From JBBSBL01 sp046330255 (GTDB lineage: Bacteria; Actinomycetota; Thermoleophilia; Solirubrobacterales; Solirubrobacteraceae): DNA of 64,000 bases. The notes under the pieces were generated by a model that made no database searches, was not told where the DNA came from, and saw only the letters and a program-made list of their open reading frames with translations. Below, in pieces: positions 51,627 to 61,522 of this stretch (position 1 is its first letter; every line of letters starts with the position of its first letter). The position numbers were made by a program, and so were the translations under genes. The stretch lies in contig JAXLTC010000001.1 in the NCBI GenBank assembly GCA_046330255.1, positions 1,302,001 through 1,366,000 on the forward strand. Reading direction: 5' to 3'.

Positions 51627-54415
51627 GGGTCCTGGTCACGGGCGGCGCGGGCTTCATCGGCTCGCACGTCGTGGACCGGCTCGCGGCGCACGGGCACGAG
51701 CCGGTGGTCTATGACCGGCGGCAGTCCCCGTGGCACGACGCGTCCGAGGTCGAGCACCGCCTCGGCGAGATCACCGACGTCGAGGCGATCGCCACCGCGC
51801 TCGAGGACTGCGAGGCGGTCGTCCACCTGGCGGCGGTCGCGGACGTCAGCGACGTGCTTGAGGAGCCCGTCGTCGCCGAGGAGGTCAACGCACGCGGCAC
51901 GATGGCCGTGCTCGAGGCCGCACGCCGCGCCGAGGTCGCGCGGATGGTCTACGCGAGCACGATCTGGGTCTACTCCGACTGCGAGCCCGACGTGGTCGAC
52001 GAGGACACGCCGATCGCGACACCGAGCCACCTCTACACGTCGACCAAGCTCGCGGGCGAGCTCTACTGCAAGGCCTACGCGGAGCTCTACGGCGTCGACT
52101 GCACGGTGCTGCGCTTCGGGATCCCCTACGGGCCGCGGGCACGCGAGGCGGCCGTCGTCCCCGCGTTCGTGAACAAGGCGCTCGCGGGCGAGCCGCTGAC
52201 GCTCGCGGGCGACGGCAGCCAGTACCGGCGCTTCGTCTACGTCGAGGACCTGGCCGAAGGGGTCGCGCGCTCGCTCGTGCCGGAGGCCGCGAACCGCACC
52301 TACAACCTCGCCAGCGACGAGACCGTGACGATCCGCGAGATCGCCGAGCACGTCCAGTCACTCGTCGGCAACACGCGCATCGAGTTCACGCCCGCGCGCC
52401 CGGGCGACTTCGGCGGCAAGGAGGTCCTGAGCACGCGCGCCCGCGACGAGCTCGGCTGGACGGCCGCGACGCCGTTCGCCGAGGGCGTGCGCCGCTACGT
52501 CGCCTGGAAGACCGACCAGGCAGCCGCGGGCGGCAACGGGCGATCTGGCGGCGAGGGGCGCAACGGCTCGGGCGGCAATGGCTCCGGCGCGCGCGCCGCC
52601 GAGCCTGCGGGGGACGCCGCGGACGGCGAACCCCACCCGGTACCCGGCCCCGCCACGCGGAAGGTGCTGGTCCTCTCGGCCGACATCGGCGAGGGGCACG
52701 ACGGCCCGGCGCGCGCGGTCGCACGGGAGTTCGCCGAGCGGGACCCGGGCGCCCAGGTCTCGATCGTCAACGGCCTGGTCGCGATGGGCGGGCTGCTCAC
52801 GTCGGTGATGCGCGACGGGTCGGTCGTCATGTTCCGCTGGCTGCCGTGGCTCTTCGACGCGCAGTACCACCTCTTCATGCGCTTCCGCCCGACGCGCTGG
52901 CTCTCGCGCAAGCTGCTGGCGATCCTCGGGTCGCGCCGGATGCGGCGCCTGGTCGCGGCGCACGACCCGGACCTGATCGTGTCGACCTACCCCGGCTGCA
53001 CCGCCGTGCTCGGCGAGCTGCGCCGCAACGGCAGGCTGGCCATTCCGGCGGTGTCGAGCATCACCGACCTCGCGGGCCTGCACTTCTGGGCGCACCCGGG
53101 CATCGACCTGCACGTCGTGACGCAACCCGAGTCGATCGACGAGGTCGAGTCGATCGCGGGCCCGCGCAGCGCCGTCTGGGGCCGTCCGCCCACGACGGAG
53201 AGCTGCCTGCATCCCCCGTCCCGCGACGAGGGTCGTGCGACGCTCGGCCTCCCGGCCGAGGGCACGATCGTGCTCGTGAGCGGCGGCGGCTGGGGGATCG
53301 GCGACCTCGAGGGCGCGATCGCCGAGTCGCTCGAGGTGCCCGGTGCCACGGTCGTCTGCCTCTGCGGTCGCAATGTCCAGGTCCGCAAGCGGCTGCGCGA
53401 CCGCTTCGGGGAGGAGCCGCGCGTTCGGCTCGTGGGCTTCACGGAGCGGATGGGCGAGCACCTCGCCGCCGCCGACGTGCTCGTGCACTCGACCGCGGGG
53501 CTGACGGTGCTCGAGGCGATCATCGCGGGAACGCCGGTGATCTCTTACGGCTTCGGCGTCGGCCACGTCAAGGAGAACAACCGCGCGCTCGAACGCTTCG
53601 GGCTCGCCCAGGTCGCGGGCTCGCGCGAGCGGCTCGGGCCCGCGCTGGCCCGGGCGCTGCAGGAGCGGCCCGAGGCCGACCCGCGCTTCGCCGCGCGTCG
53701 CACGACCGCCGCGCTGGCGCTCGACGCCGGCTGCCGCGCCCCGGCGCTCGCGCCGTGGCGGCTCTCGCTCCAGCGGGCTTTCGCGGTCGGCGCCGGCGTG
53801 ATCGTGCTCGGGTTCGCCGGGCTGGGCACGGGGGCCGGGTACACGCTGCTCTCCAAGCCGCTGCACCTCGCCCCCACCACGGAGTTCCAGACGAGCGCCC
53901 CGCAGGTGGGCGTGATGGTCGAGGCGCCGCAGGCGACGATGAACGGCGTCGCCGCGGACATGCGCCGCCGCCACCTGTCCGGCTCCTTCGCGGTCAGCTC
54001 GGCGCCCGCGGACGCGGAGGTCGCGAGCCTGCAGGCGGCCGGCCTGGACGTGGTGCCCAGCCTCGCCAAGGGCGGGGCGCTGGTGCGCTGGATCGCGACC
54101 AAGTCGCGCCTGCGCCGGGCCGCTCGCGACCTCGGCCTCGGCCACCACTTCCTCTACGTGCCGCCCGACCGCGGCTTCACCGCCGGCCAGTCGCTGCTCG
54201 CGCGCTCCGCCGGCGGACGCGCCGTGCGCGGCGAGGTGACGCTCTCGCCCGGCGGCGCGATCGGCGAGCTGCACCCCGGTGAGATAGTCGAGATCGAGGT
54301 CCCCGACCGGATCTCCGGCTCGCTCGTGCTCGACGAGCTGCGGGCTGCGCTGCGCTCGCAGGGCCTCCAGTCCGTTCCGGTGACGCAGCTGTCCAGCGGG
54401 CGGGCGAGCGCCTGA
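51623..54415 (+). CDS. Epimerase-glycosyltransferase-pseudodeacetylase fusion
   Basis: A 930-residue fusion. Residues 1-298 form an NAD-dependent sugar epimerase/dehydratase (TGGAGFIGSH at 6-15, Tyr138-x3-Lys142). Residues 300-345 are a Gly/Asn/Ser linker. Residues 347-700 resemble MGDG-synthase/GT28 glycosyltransferases (LSADIGEGHDGPARAVAREF, LVSGGGWGIGDLEGAI, HSTAGLTVLEAIIAGTPVI). Residues about 719-742 are a single membrane helix. Residues 745-930 look like a NodB deacetylase ('LYVPPDRGF', 'GEIVEIEV' and 'LRSQGLQSVPVTQLSS') but lack the Asp-Asp and His-x3-His motifs. It is coupled to the DegT gene by a GTGA overlap. A glycolipid or wall-glycan role is inferred. Confidence 0.82.
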   Translation: MRVLVTGGAGFIGSHVVDRLAAHGHEPVVYDRRQSPWHDASEVEHRLGEITDVEAIATALEDCEAVVHLAAVADVSDVLEEPVVAEEVNARGTMAVLEAARRAEVARMVYASTIWVYSDCEPDVVDEDTPIATPSHLYTSTKLAGELYCKAYAELYGVDCTVLRFGIPYGPRAREAAVVPAFVNKALAGEPLTLAGDGSQYRRFVYVEDLAEGVARSLVPEAANRTYNLASDETVTIREIAEHVQSLVGNTRIEFTPARPGDFGGKEVLSTRARDELGWTAATPFAEGVRRYVAWKTDQAAAGGNGRSGGEGRNGSGGNGSGARAAEPAGDAADGEPHPVPGPATRKVLVLSADIGEGHDGPARAVAREFAERDPGAQVSIVNGLVAMGGLLTSVMRDGSVVMFRWLPWLFDAQYHLFMRFRPTRWLSRKLLAILGSRRMRRLVAAHDPDLIVSTYPGCTAVLGELRRNGRLAIPAVSSITDLAGLHFWAHPGIDLHVVTQPESIDEVESIAGPRSAVWGRPPTTESCLHPPSRDEGRATLGLPAEGTIVLVSGGGWGIGDLEGAIAESLEVPGATVVCLCGRNVQVRKRLRDRFGEEPRVRLVGFTERMGEHLAAADVLVHSTAGLTVLEAIIAGTPVISYGFGVGHVKENNRALERFGLAQVAGSRERLGPALARALQERPEADPRFAARRTTAALALDAGCRAPALAPWRLSLQRAFAVGAGVIVLGFAGLGTGAGYTLLSKPLHLAPTTEFQTSAPQVGVMVEAPQATMNGVAADMRRRHLSGSFAVSSAPADAEVASLQAAGLDVVPSLAKGGALVRWIATKSRLRRAARDLGLGHHFLYVPPDRGFTAGQSLLARSAGGRAVRGEVTLSPGGAIGELHPGEIVEIEVPDRISGSLVLDELRAALRSQGLQSVPVTQLSSGRASA

Positions 54416-54448
54416 GCAGGACCGGCTGGGCCCGGGCGGCGGACGGCG

Positions 54449-55471
54449 TCATCGAAGGGTGGGCGGCTGCAGCAGCCGCCCCAGGAGACGGGCAAGTCGA
54501 TGCGGCTCCTCCCGCAGGCGCCGAGGCGTGATCCGCACGACCCGCCAGCCCACTAGGAGCAGCCGCTGATCCTTGCGACGGTCGCGCTCGAAGGCCGCAG
54601 CGGTTCCGTGCGTGGAGCGCGGGTCGAGCTCCACGGCGAGCCGCGCGGCCGGCCAGGCGACGTCGAGCTCGACCCCCGGCCCCTCGCCGTCGTCCATCGG
54701 CACCCAGGCCCTCGAGCTCGGGCGCGGCAGGTCACGGGCGGCCAGGAACGCCAGGAACGCGTCCTCGAAATCGCTGCGCGTCACGCGCGGGTCGGCGGCG
54801 GCCGGAAGCGCCGCACGGAGGGCGCGGACGCCCGGCCGGCGCGTGTGGCGGTCGAGCAGTGCCGCGACCGCCCGCAGGTCCAGGAGGCGCGCCATCTCGG
54901 CCCGCTCGACCGCGCGCTCGAGCCGGTGGTGGCCGAGCACCAGGGCCAGGTCGAGCAGCGTACGGGCCACCGTGGTGATCGGAAGGCCGTCGATGACCGT
55001 GCGCTCGTCCGGGAGTAGCGCGGCACGGTGTGGCAGCAGCCGCGCACGCGCCCGCAGGGTCCGTGGAGCCGTCACCTCCGCCCGCGTACCCGCGTGGGCA
55101 CACAGCCCCCAGACCTCGCCGGCGGAGCGGTGGCTGAGAACGGCGTCCGGCCCGGCCGCCAGGATCGCCGCGAAGCGCTGCCCGGACTGTCCGACGGCGC
55201 CATGCCCGACCGCGAAGACACCCGCGTGGAGCCGAACCAGGGCGCCGGATCTGACGCCGCGCGCGATCCACGATTCAGAGAACCCGAGGCGCGTCAGCTG
55301 CCGCCGCGCCACGACGCCGCCCTGGCGTGTGGCGAGCGCCGACAGCCTCCGAAGCCGCTCGCGGGGCTGCGGCCCAGCCGGCCCGGACTGCGGGACGCCC
55401 CGTCGGGCCGCCGCCGCACTCGGCTGCGATTCTGGTCGCCCGGAGACCGGAATGACACGCGAGTGGGGCAT
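54449..55471 (-). CDS. AbiEi-like/DUF559 protein
   Basis: From ATG 55471 the protein has 340 residues (GTG 55510 is an alternative). The N-terminal winged helix 'LGFSESWIARGVRSGALVRL' with 'HAGVFAVGH' resembles AbiEi-type antitoxins. The middle has a basic helical region. The C-terminal 100 residues form a DUF559/Vsr-like endonuclease fold: Asp in 'GVELDVAWPAARLAVELDPR', then 'FERDRRKDQRLLLVGWRVVR'. Proteins of this build occur in many copies in related genomes. DNA binding or cleavage is likely, but no defence role is shown. It has no AbiEii partner here. Confidence 0.75.
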   Translation of the reverse strand: MPHSRVIPVSGRPESQPSAAAARRGVPQSGPAGPQPRERLRRLSALATRQGGVVARRQLTRLGFSESWIARGVRSGALVRLHAGVFAVGHGAVGQSGQRFAAILAAGPDAVLSHRSAGEVWGLCAHAGTRAEVTAPRTLRARARLLPHRAALLPDERTVIDGLPITTVARTLLDLALVLGHHRLERAVERAEMARLLDLRAVAALLDRHTRRPGVRALRAALPAAADPRVTRSDFEDAFLAFLAARDLPRPSSRAWVPMDDGEGPGVELDVAWPAARLAVELDPRSTHGTAAAFERDRRKDQRLLLVGWRVVRITPRRLREEPHRLARLLGRLLQPPTLR

Positions 55472-55640
55472 GGCGCGAGTCTGGCGGTCCAACCGTGCCG
55501 TGTGGGGCACGGCGAGCGACGAAACTCAGGCGACCGTGTAATGCCCGAGCCCGCGGCGGGCAAGGCGCGGCGCGTGAGGGCTCTCAGCCGCCTGTGACGC
55601 GTTCGATGCCGAGGCCGGAGCGACGGCGTTGCCCCGCGCT

Positions 55641-56038
55641 TCAGCCGCCGGCGCCCACGATCGCCTCGGCCTCGATCTCGACGAGCAGGCGCGGGTCGAG
55701 CAGCGCGGAGACGACGACCATCGTCGCGGCGGGCGGCGCGGCGCCGAACGTCTCGGCGTGGGCGAGGCCGACGGCGTCGGCGTACGCGGCATCCGTCACG
55801 TACATCCGCGTACGCACCACGTCCGCCACCCCGGCGCCGGCCGCGCCGAGCGCCGCCACTACCCGCTCCAGCGCGGCCCGCGCCTGCGCGCCCGGATCGC
55901 CGAGACCGGCGACGGCGCCGTCCGGTCCTGCGGCCGTCGTCCCCGCGACCAGCACGCGATCGCCGGCCCGCACGGCGCGGCTGTACCCGAAGCGCTCCTC
56001 CCACGGGACGCCCGAGCCGTGGCGCTCGGCGGCCGGGC

Positions 56039-56042
<4 letters not shown>
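55641..56042 (-). CDS. RidA/YjgF-family deaminase-like protein
   Basis: A 133-residue RidA-family protein, with TTG 56042 overlapping the purH stop as TTGA. Typical parts are 'RFGYSRAVRAGDRVLVAGTT', 'QARAALERVVAALGAAG' and 'VVRTRMYVTDAAYADAV'. The Arg in VRTRMYVT corresponds to the carboxylate-binding Arg of RidA. RidA hydrolyses reactive enamines and imines made by PLP enzymes. Being in a purine operon suggests clearing of a reactive intermediate, but some members have other roles. The ending EAEAIVGAGG is slightly shortened. Confidence 0.82.
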
Positions 56043-57631
<1,589 letters not shown>

Positions 57632-57641
57632 CGCCGGGCCG

Positions 57642-57647
57642 AGTCTA
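57642..57647 (-). promoter_or_regulatory. -10-like element TAGACT before purH
   Basis: TAGACT on the minus strand, 10 bp before the purH ATG, in the 49-bp gap after purN. Confidence 0.4.
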
Positions 57648-57680
57648 GAGATCGCGGATGACGCGGGCCGGCGGCTGCGA

Positions 57681-58322
57681 TCAGCCGGCCGGGCCGTCGT
57701 CCACGAGCACGTGCCGGGGCTGCTCGGGATCGATCCGCACGGCGCCCCGGGCGATCAGCCGCACCGCCTCGGGGAGCAGGTCGTGCTCCAGGGGCTGCAG
57801 GGCGGCGCGCACCGCCGCGGCGTCGCGCGGACCGCGCATCTCGATCGCCCGCTGGAGGATGATCGGCCCGCTGTCGACCCCCTCGTCGACGAAGTGGACA
57901 GTGACCCCGAAAACGGTGACGCCGTAGGCCACCGCCTGCTCGATCGGGTTCAGCCCGGCGAACGCCGGCAGCAGCGCCGGGTGGACGTTGACGACCCGTC
58001 CGGGGAAGCGCTCCAGGAAGCCCGGCGTGAGCAGCTGCATCCATCCGGCGAGCACGACGAGATCGACCTCGCGCGAGGCCAGCCAGCCGGCCACCGCGGC
58101 GTCGCGCGCCTCGCGCTCCGGGTGGTCCTCGAGCGCGAAAACCGCCGCCTCCACCCCGGCGCGCGCCGCGCGGTCGAGCGCCGGGATGCCCGCGCGGCTC
58201 GCGGCGACGGCCACCACCTCCGCGCCCTCGCGGCCGTGAACGGTGTCGAGCAGCGCCTGCAGGTTGGTGCCCTCGCCCGAGACCATCACGCCGACCCGGA
58301 AGGCACGGCCCACCGCGCTCAC
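57681..58322 (-). CDS. purN: Phosphoribosylglycinamide formyltransferase
   Basis: A 213-residue PurN, which formylates GAR with 10-formyl-THF. The phosphate site is VMVSGEGTNLQALLD. The catalytic Asn-His are in VVNVHPALLPAF, and the Asp is in VHFVDEGVDSGPII. The length is standard. GTG 58322 overlaps the recQ stop as GTGA, so translation is coupled to recQ. The purH gene follows after 49 bp. Confidence 0.95.
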   Translation of the reverse strand: MSAVGRAFRVGVMVSGEGTNLQALLDTVHGREGAEVVAVAASRAGIPALDRAARAGVEAAVFALEDHPEREARDAAVAGWLASREVDLVVLAGWMQLLTPGFLERFPGRVVNVHPALLPAFAGLNPIEQAVAYGVTVFGVTVHFVDEGVDSGPIILQRAIEMRGPRDAAAVRAALQPLEHDLLPEAVRLIARGAVRIDPEQPRHVLVDDGPAG

Positions 58323-60115
58323 CCCGCGGCGAGCGTGGGGTAGCGCCCGCCGCTGGAGCGGAGAGCGCCCGTCTCGAGCAGCGCGTCCACGCGGCGCAGG
58401 ACCTCGGCGCCGCCGAGGTGGGCGAAAGCGCCGTACAGCGGCAGCCCGTCGTAGGCGTGGCGCAGCAGCGCCTTGGAGCGGCCGCCGCGGAGGATCTCCA
58501 CAGCCCGCGTGCGGCCGACCGCCGGTCTCGCCGCCGTGACGACCTCGACGATCGCCTCGTCGAGGTCCCCCGCCGGCGCGTCTGCGCCGGGCCGCGGGCG
58601 TCCGCGCCGGAGCGCGGCGGCCGGCGCCGGCGCGATCGAGGGGTCGCACACGTCGCAGCACGGCACGCCCGGGTCGGTCGCGGGACGGGCGCGGTCCCCG
58701 AAGTGGCGCAGGATCGTCTCCCGCCGGCAGCGCTCGCCCTCCACGAACGCCCACATCGCCCGGTACTGGCGCCAACGGAACGACTCGGCTGCGCTCGCGG
58801 CCGCCCGGCAGCGGGCCAGCGCGCCGCGGTCGATGGCGGCGGCGAGCGTACCCGACGCGCGGTCCGCGGGTGCGGGCGACGGGCGCAGCACGCCGGCCTC
58901 GACGAGGTGCCCGACCACGGCGCGCGCGCGGTCGGCCTCGCCGCCGGCGACGGCGGCGAGGTCGCGCAGCGCGAGGTCGTAGCGGCCATCCTCGCCGGCC
59001 GCGGCCGAGATGCGGCCGGCGACCGCGCGGATCGCGTCCTCGCCGGCGACGGCGCGCTGGATGAAGAACACGTGCAGGCCCTTGTCGCGACCCTCGGCGA
59101 ACAGCAGGCAGCGCGCCGGCTCGCCGTCGCGCCCGGCACGCCCGGCCTCCTGGTAGAACGCCTCGACCGAGGCGGGGACGGTCTCGTGGCAGACGGTCCG
59201 CACGTCGGCCTTGTCGACGCCCATCCCGAACGCGTTGGTCGCCACCACGACCTGGGCCTCGCCGCCCATGAAGCGGCGCTGCATGGCGGCGCGCTCCTCG
59301 CGCGGCAGGCCGGCGTGGTAGGCGACCACCGTCGCGTCGAGCTGCTCGCCCAGCCGCGCGGCGAGCGCGTCGGTCCCCGCACGCGTGCCCGCGTAGACGA
59401 TCGCCGGGCGCGCGGCGGGGTCCGCCAGCGCCGCGGCGATCCGGCCGTGCTTGTCGGCCTTCGAGCCGCAGCGCGCGACCGCAAAGGTGAGGTTGGGACG
59501 GTCGAACCCGGTCGTGACGCGCTCGGGATCGCGCAGGTCCAGGCGCGAGACGATGTCGCCGGCGACGCGGGGCGTGGCGGTGGCCGTGAGCGCGACGATC
59601 GCCTGCGCTCCGACCCAGCGGGCAGCGTCGGCCAGGCGGAAGTAGTCGGGACGGAAGTCGTGCCCCCACTGGGATACGCAGTGCGCCTCGTCGACCACGA
59701 ACAGCCCGAGCGGCACGTCCCGCAACGCGGCCGCGAAGCCGGGGGAGGCGAAGCGCTCGGGCGCGACGTAGAGCAGGCGGAGCGCGCCGTCGCGGGCGGC
59801 GGCGATCGCGTCGCGGTTTGCGGCCGCGTCCTGCTGGGCGTTGACGAGCGCGACCCGCCCGGGAGCGACGCGCTCGAGCGCGTCGACCTGGTCCTGCATT
59901 AGCGAGACGAGCGGGGAGACGACGAGGGTGAGGTCGTCGCGCATCAGCGCCGGAAGCTGGTAGCAGAGCGACTTGCCGGCGCCGGTCGGCATCACCGCGA
60001 GCACGTCGCGGCCGGCGAGCGCGGCGCCCACGGCCTGCTCCTGCCCGGGCCGGAAGGCGTCGAAGCCGAAGTGCTCTCGCAGCGCGGCGTGAAGCTCGGA
60101 TGTCGCGGCGGGCAT
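58319..60115 (-). CDS. recQ: ATP-dependent DNA helicase RecQ
   Basis: From ATG 60115 the protein has 598 residues. Motif 0 is FGFDAFRPGQEQAV, Walker A is MPTGAGKS, and Walker B with the RecQ aromatic loop is VVDEAHCVSQWGHDFRP. Motif VI is YQEAGRAGRDG. The zinc-binding region has ERCRRETILRHFGD and CCDVCDP, with all four Cys. A winged-helix RQC part follows (VGRTRAVEILRGGRSKALL); no clear HRDC domain is seen. RecQ unwinds recombination and fork structures. The start at 60115 fits a TATGGT element 10 bp upstream, while an ATG at 60130 would lie inside that element. Confidence 0.93.
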   Translation of the reverse strand: MPAATSELHAALREHFGFDAFRPGQEQAVGAALAGRDVLAVMPTGAGKSLCYQLPALMRDDLTLVVSPLVSLMQDQVDALERVAPGRVALVNAQQDAAANRDAIAAARDGALRLLYVAPERFASPGFAAALRDVPLGLFVVDEAHCVSQWGHDFRPDYFRLADAARWVGAQAIVALTATATPRVAGDIVSRLDLRDPERVTTGFDRPNLTFAVARCGSKADKHGRIAAALADPAARPAIVYAGTRAGTDALAARLGEQLDATVVAYHAGLPREERAAMQRRFMGGEAQVVVATNAFGMGVDKADVRTVCHETVPASVEAFYQEAGRAGRDGEPARCLLFAEGRDKGLHVFFIQRAVAGEDAIRAVAGRISAAAGEDGRYDLALRDLAAVAGGEADRARAVVGHLVEAGVLRPSPAPADRASGTLAAAIDRGALARCRAAASAAESFRWRQYRAMWAFVEGERCRRETILRHFGDRARPATDPGVPCCDVCDPSIAPAPAAALRRGRPRPGADAPAGDLDEAIVEVVTAARPAVGRTRAVEILRGGRSKALLRHAYDGLPLYGAFAHLGGAEVLRRVDALLETGALRSSGGRYPTLAAG

Positions 60116-60125
60116 CGGGCGCCCG

Positions 60126-60131
60126 ACCATA
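60126..60131 (-). promoter_or_regulatory. -10-like element TATGGT before recQ
   Basis: TATGGT on the minus strand, 10 bp before the recQ ATG. Confidence 0.4.
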
Positions 60132-60206
60132 GCGGCGGGGGCGGGCGGTCCGGGCGCGCTGCGGCGAAACGTGGCGGGGAGCGCGCGAGCGGTCGGCCCC
60201 CGCCGC

Positions 60207-60212
60207 TAGCCT
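60207..60212 (+). promoter_or_regulatory. -10-like element TAGCCT before the RDD gene
   Basis: TAGCCT is 8 bp before the ATG at 60221. Confidence 0.4.
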
Positions 60213-60220
60213 GCGCGCGA

Positions 60221-61015
60221 ATGGCGCCCGGGAACAGCAAGGTCGTGGGACGGCGCGTGATCGCGTTCGTCTTCGACCTGCTTCTGACGTGGATCATCGC
60301 GGTGCCTCTGTACTTCGTCCTGGCGACCAAGGCTCCGAGGGGCTCCCACCCCGACCTCGGGGGCATCCACATGCGGGTGACCTCCAACGACCACCTCTAT
60401 TACCTCACCGGCGGGCGGGCCGTGGCGTACATCGCCATCGTGCTGGTCGCCGGCCTCGCCTACTGGGTGGCGCTGCCCGGCGCGACCGGCGCGACGCTCG
60501 GCCAGCGGATGCTCGGCGTCCGCGTGGTCGGCGAGGACGGCCGTCCCGCGGGCTTCGGCCGCAACCTCGTGCGCCAGCTCATGTTGATCGTCGACTGCTT
60601 CTTCTTCTATCTGGTCGGGCTCCTCACCGCTCTGCTCTCGCGCGGCAACCAGCGCACCGGCGACATGGTCGCGCGCACCTGGGTCGTGCGCGCGGGGACG
60701 CAGACGGCCGCCGCGGCGGCGCCGGACGCGGGGCTCCTCGCCTCCGGCCTGCCCGACCCGGCGTCGGTGCCGGTCGGGATCCCGGGCGACGCGCCGCCGC
60801 TGGTGCCCGGGTCCGCGTCCGTCGAGCCGGTCGGGGCGACGCCGCCGGGCGCGGCCGGCGTGCCCGCCGCGCAGCCTGCACCGGCCCGGCCGGAGGCGGC
60901 GCCGCAGCCCGCCGCGCAACCGCTCCCGCCGGCGGGCTGGTACGCGGACCCGTCGCGCCGCAACCGCCTGCGCTGGTGGGATGGCGCGCGCTGGACGGAC
61001 CACACGGCGGCCTGA
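60221..61015 (+). CDS. RDD-family membrane protein with DUF2510 tail
   Basis: A 264-residue protein. The RDD domain starts VVGRRVIAFVFDLLLTWIIA with the characteristic Arg and Asp, has two more helices ('VAYIAIVLVAGLAYWVALPG' and 'LMLIVDCFFFYLVGLLTALL'), and includes 'GATLGQRMLGVRVV' and 'RTGDMVARTWVV'. A Pro/Ala-rich cytosolic or external linker follows. The end is a DUF2510 motif, PPAGWYADPSRRNRLRWWDG, with the usual Trp residues. The combination is typical of actinobacteria. Some RDD proteins act as ion antiporters; the function here is unknown. Confidence 0.85.
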   Translation: MAPGNSKVVGRRVIAFVFDLLLTWIIAVPLYFVLATKAPRGSHPDLGGIHMRVTSNDHLYYLTGGRAVAYIAIVLVAGLAYWVALPGATGATLGQRMLGVRVVGEDGRPAGFGRNLVRQLMLIVDCFFFYLVGLLTALLSRGNQRTGDMVARTWVVRAGTQTAAAAAPDAGLLASGLPDPASVPVGIPGDAPPLVPGSASVEPVGATPPGAAGVPAAQPAPARPEAAPQPAAQPLPPAGWYADPSRRNRLRWWDGARWTDHTAA

Positions 61016-61022
61016 CCCGGCG

Positions 61023-61511
61023 GTGCGGCTTCCGCGAAGCCGGGCTGCTGCCGTTTGCGCCTGCGCGGTCGCCACGACCGGCCTGGCCGGTCAGGCGCTC
61101 GCGCGAGATCCTGGCGTCCAGCGTCCCCGGGTGGGGGGTCTCTACGGGAGTGGCCGGTGCAAGCAGCAGCCGAGTGTCGCGTGCACGGGCCCGGTGACCG
61201 TGGCCGTCCTGACTCGCGCCCGGGCGAGCGTCACGCTTGCGGACCTTCGGTGCGAGGGCTCGGCTCTGCTCACGCTGGGCGCGCGAATCGATGGCCGCGG
61301 GAGAATCTCACTGGGTCCGACGAGACGACGCATCAGCGATGGCGACGGGACCAGGCCTCGGCTCATCGCCGTGAGCCTGCGGGCGCGCCGCGTGCGGACG
61401 GGAGCGCTGCGCGGAACGCTGAGGCTGACCGGCGTGCGACCGATGTGCCGTGCCCCGGTTCGTCGACTGCACCTGCGCTACGCGGGTCAGTACGTCGCGA
61501 GCCTCCCGTAG
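61023..61511 (+). CDS. Small exported protein, unknown function
   Basis: From GTG 61023 the protein has 162 residues and a signal peptide (RSRAAAVCACAVATTGLAGQ, ending ALA). The mature part contains 'GSGRCKQQPSVACTGPVTVA' and 'VTLADLRCEGSALLTLGARI', then a strand-rich region with one more Cys (PMCRAPVRRLHL). Four Cys after the signal could make two disulfides. I do not recognise it. The longer frame starting at 60981 overlaps the RDD gene and would not give a signal peptide. Confidence 0.6.
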   Translation: MRLPRSRAAAVCACAVATTGLAGQALARDPGVQRPRVGGLYGSGRCKQQPSVACTGPVTVAVLTRARASVTLADLRCEGSALLTLGARIDGRGRISLGPTRRRISDGDGTRPRLIAVSLRARRVRTGALRGTLRLTGVRPMCRAPVRRLHLRYAGQYVASLP

Positions 61512-61522
61512 AGGCCGAGGCC

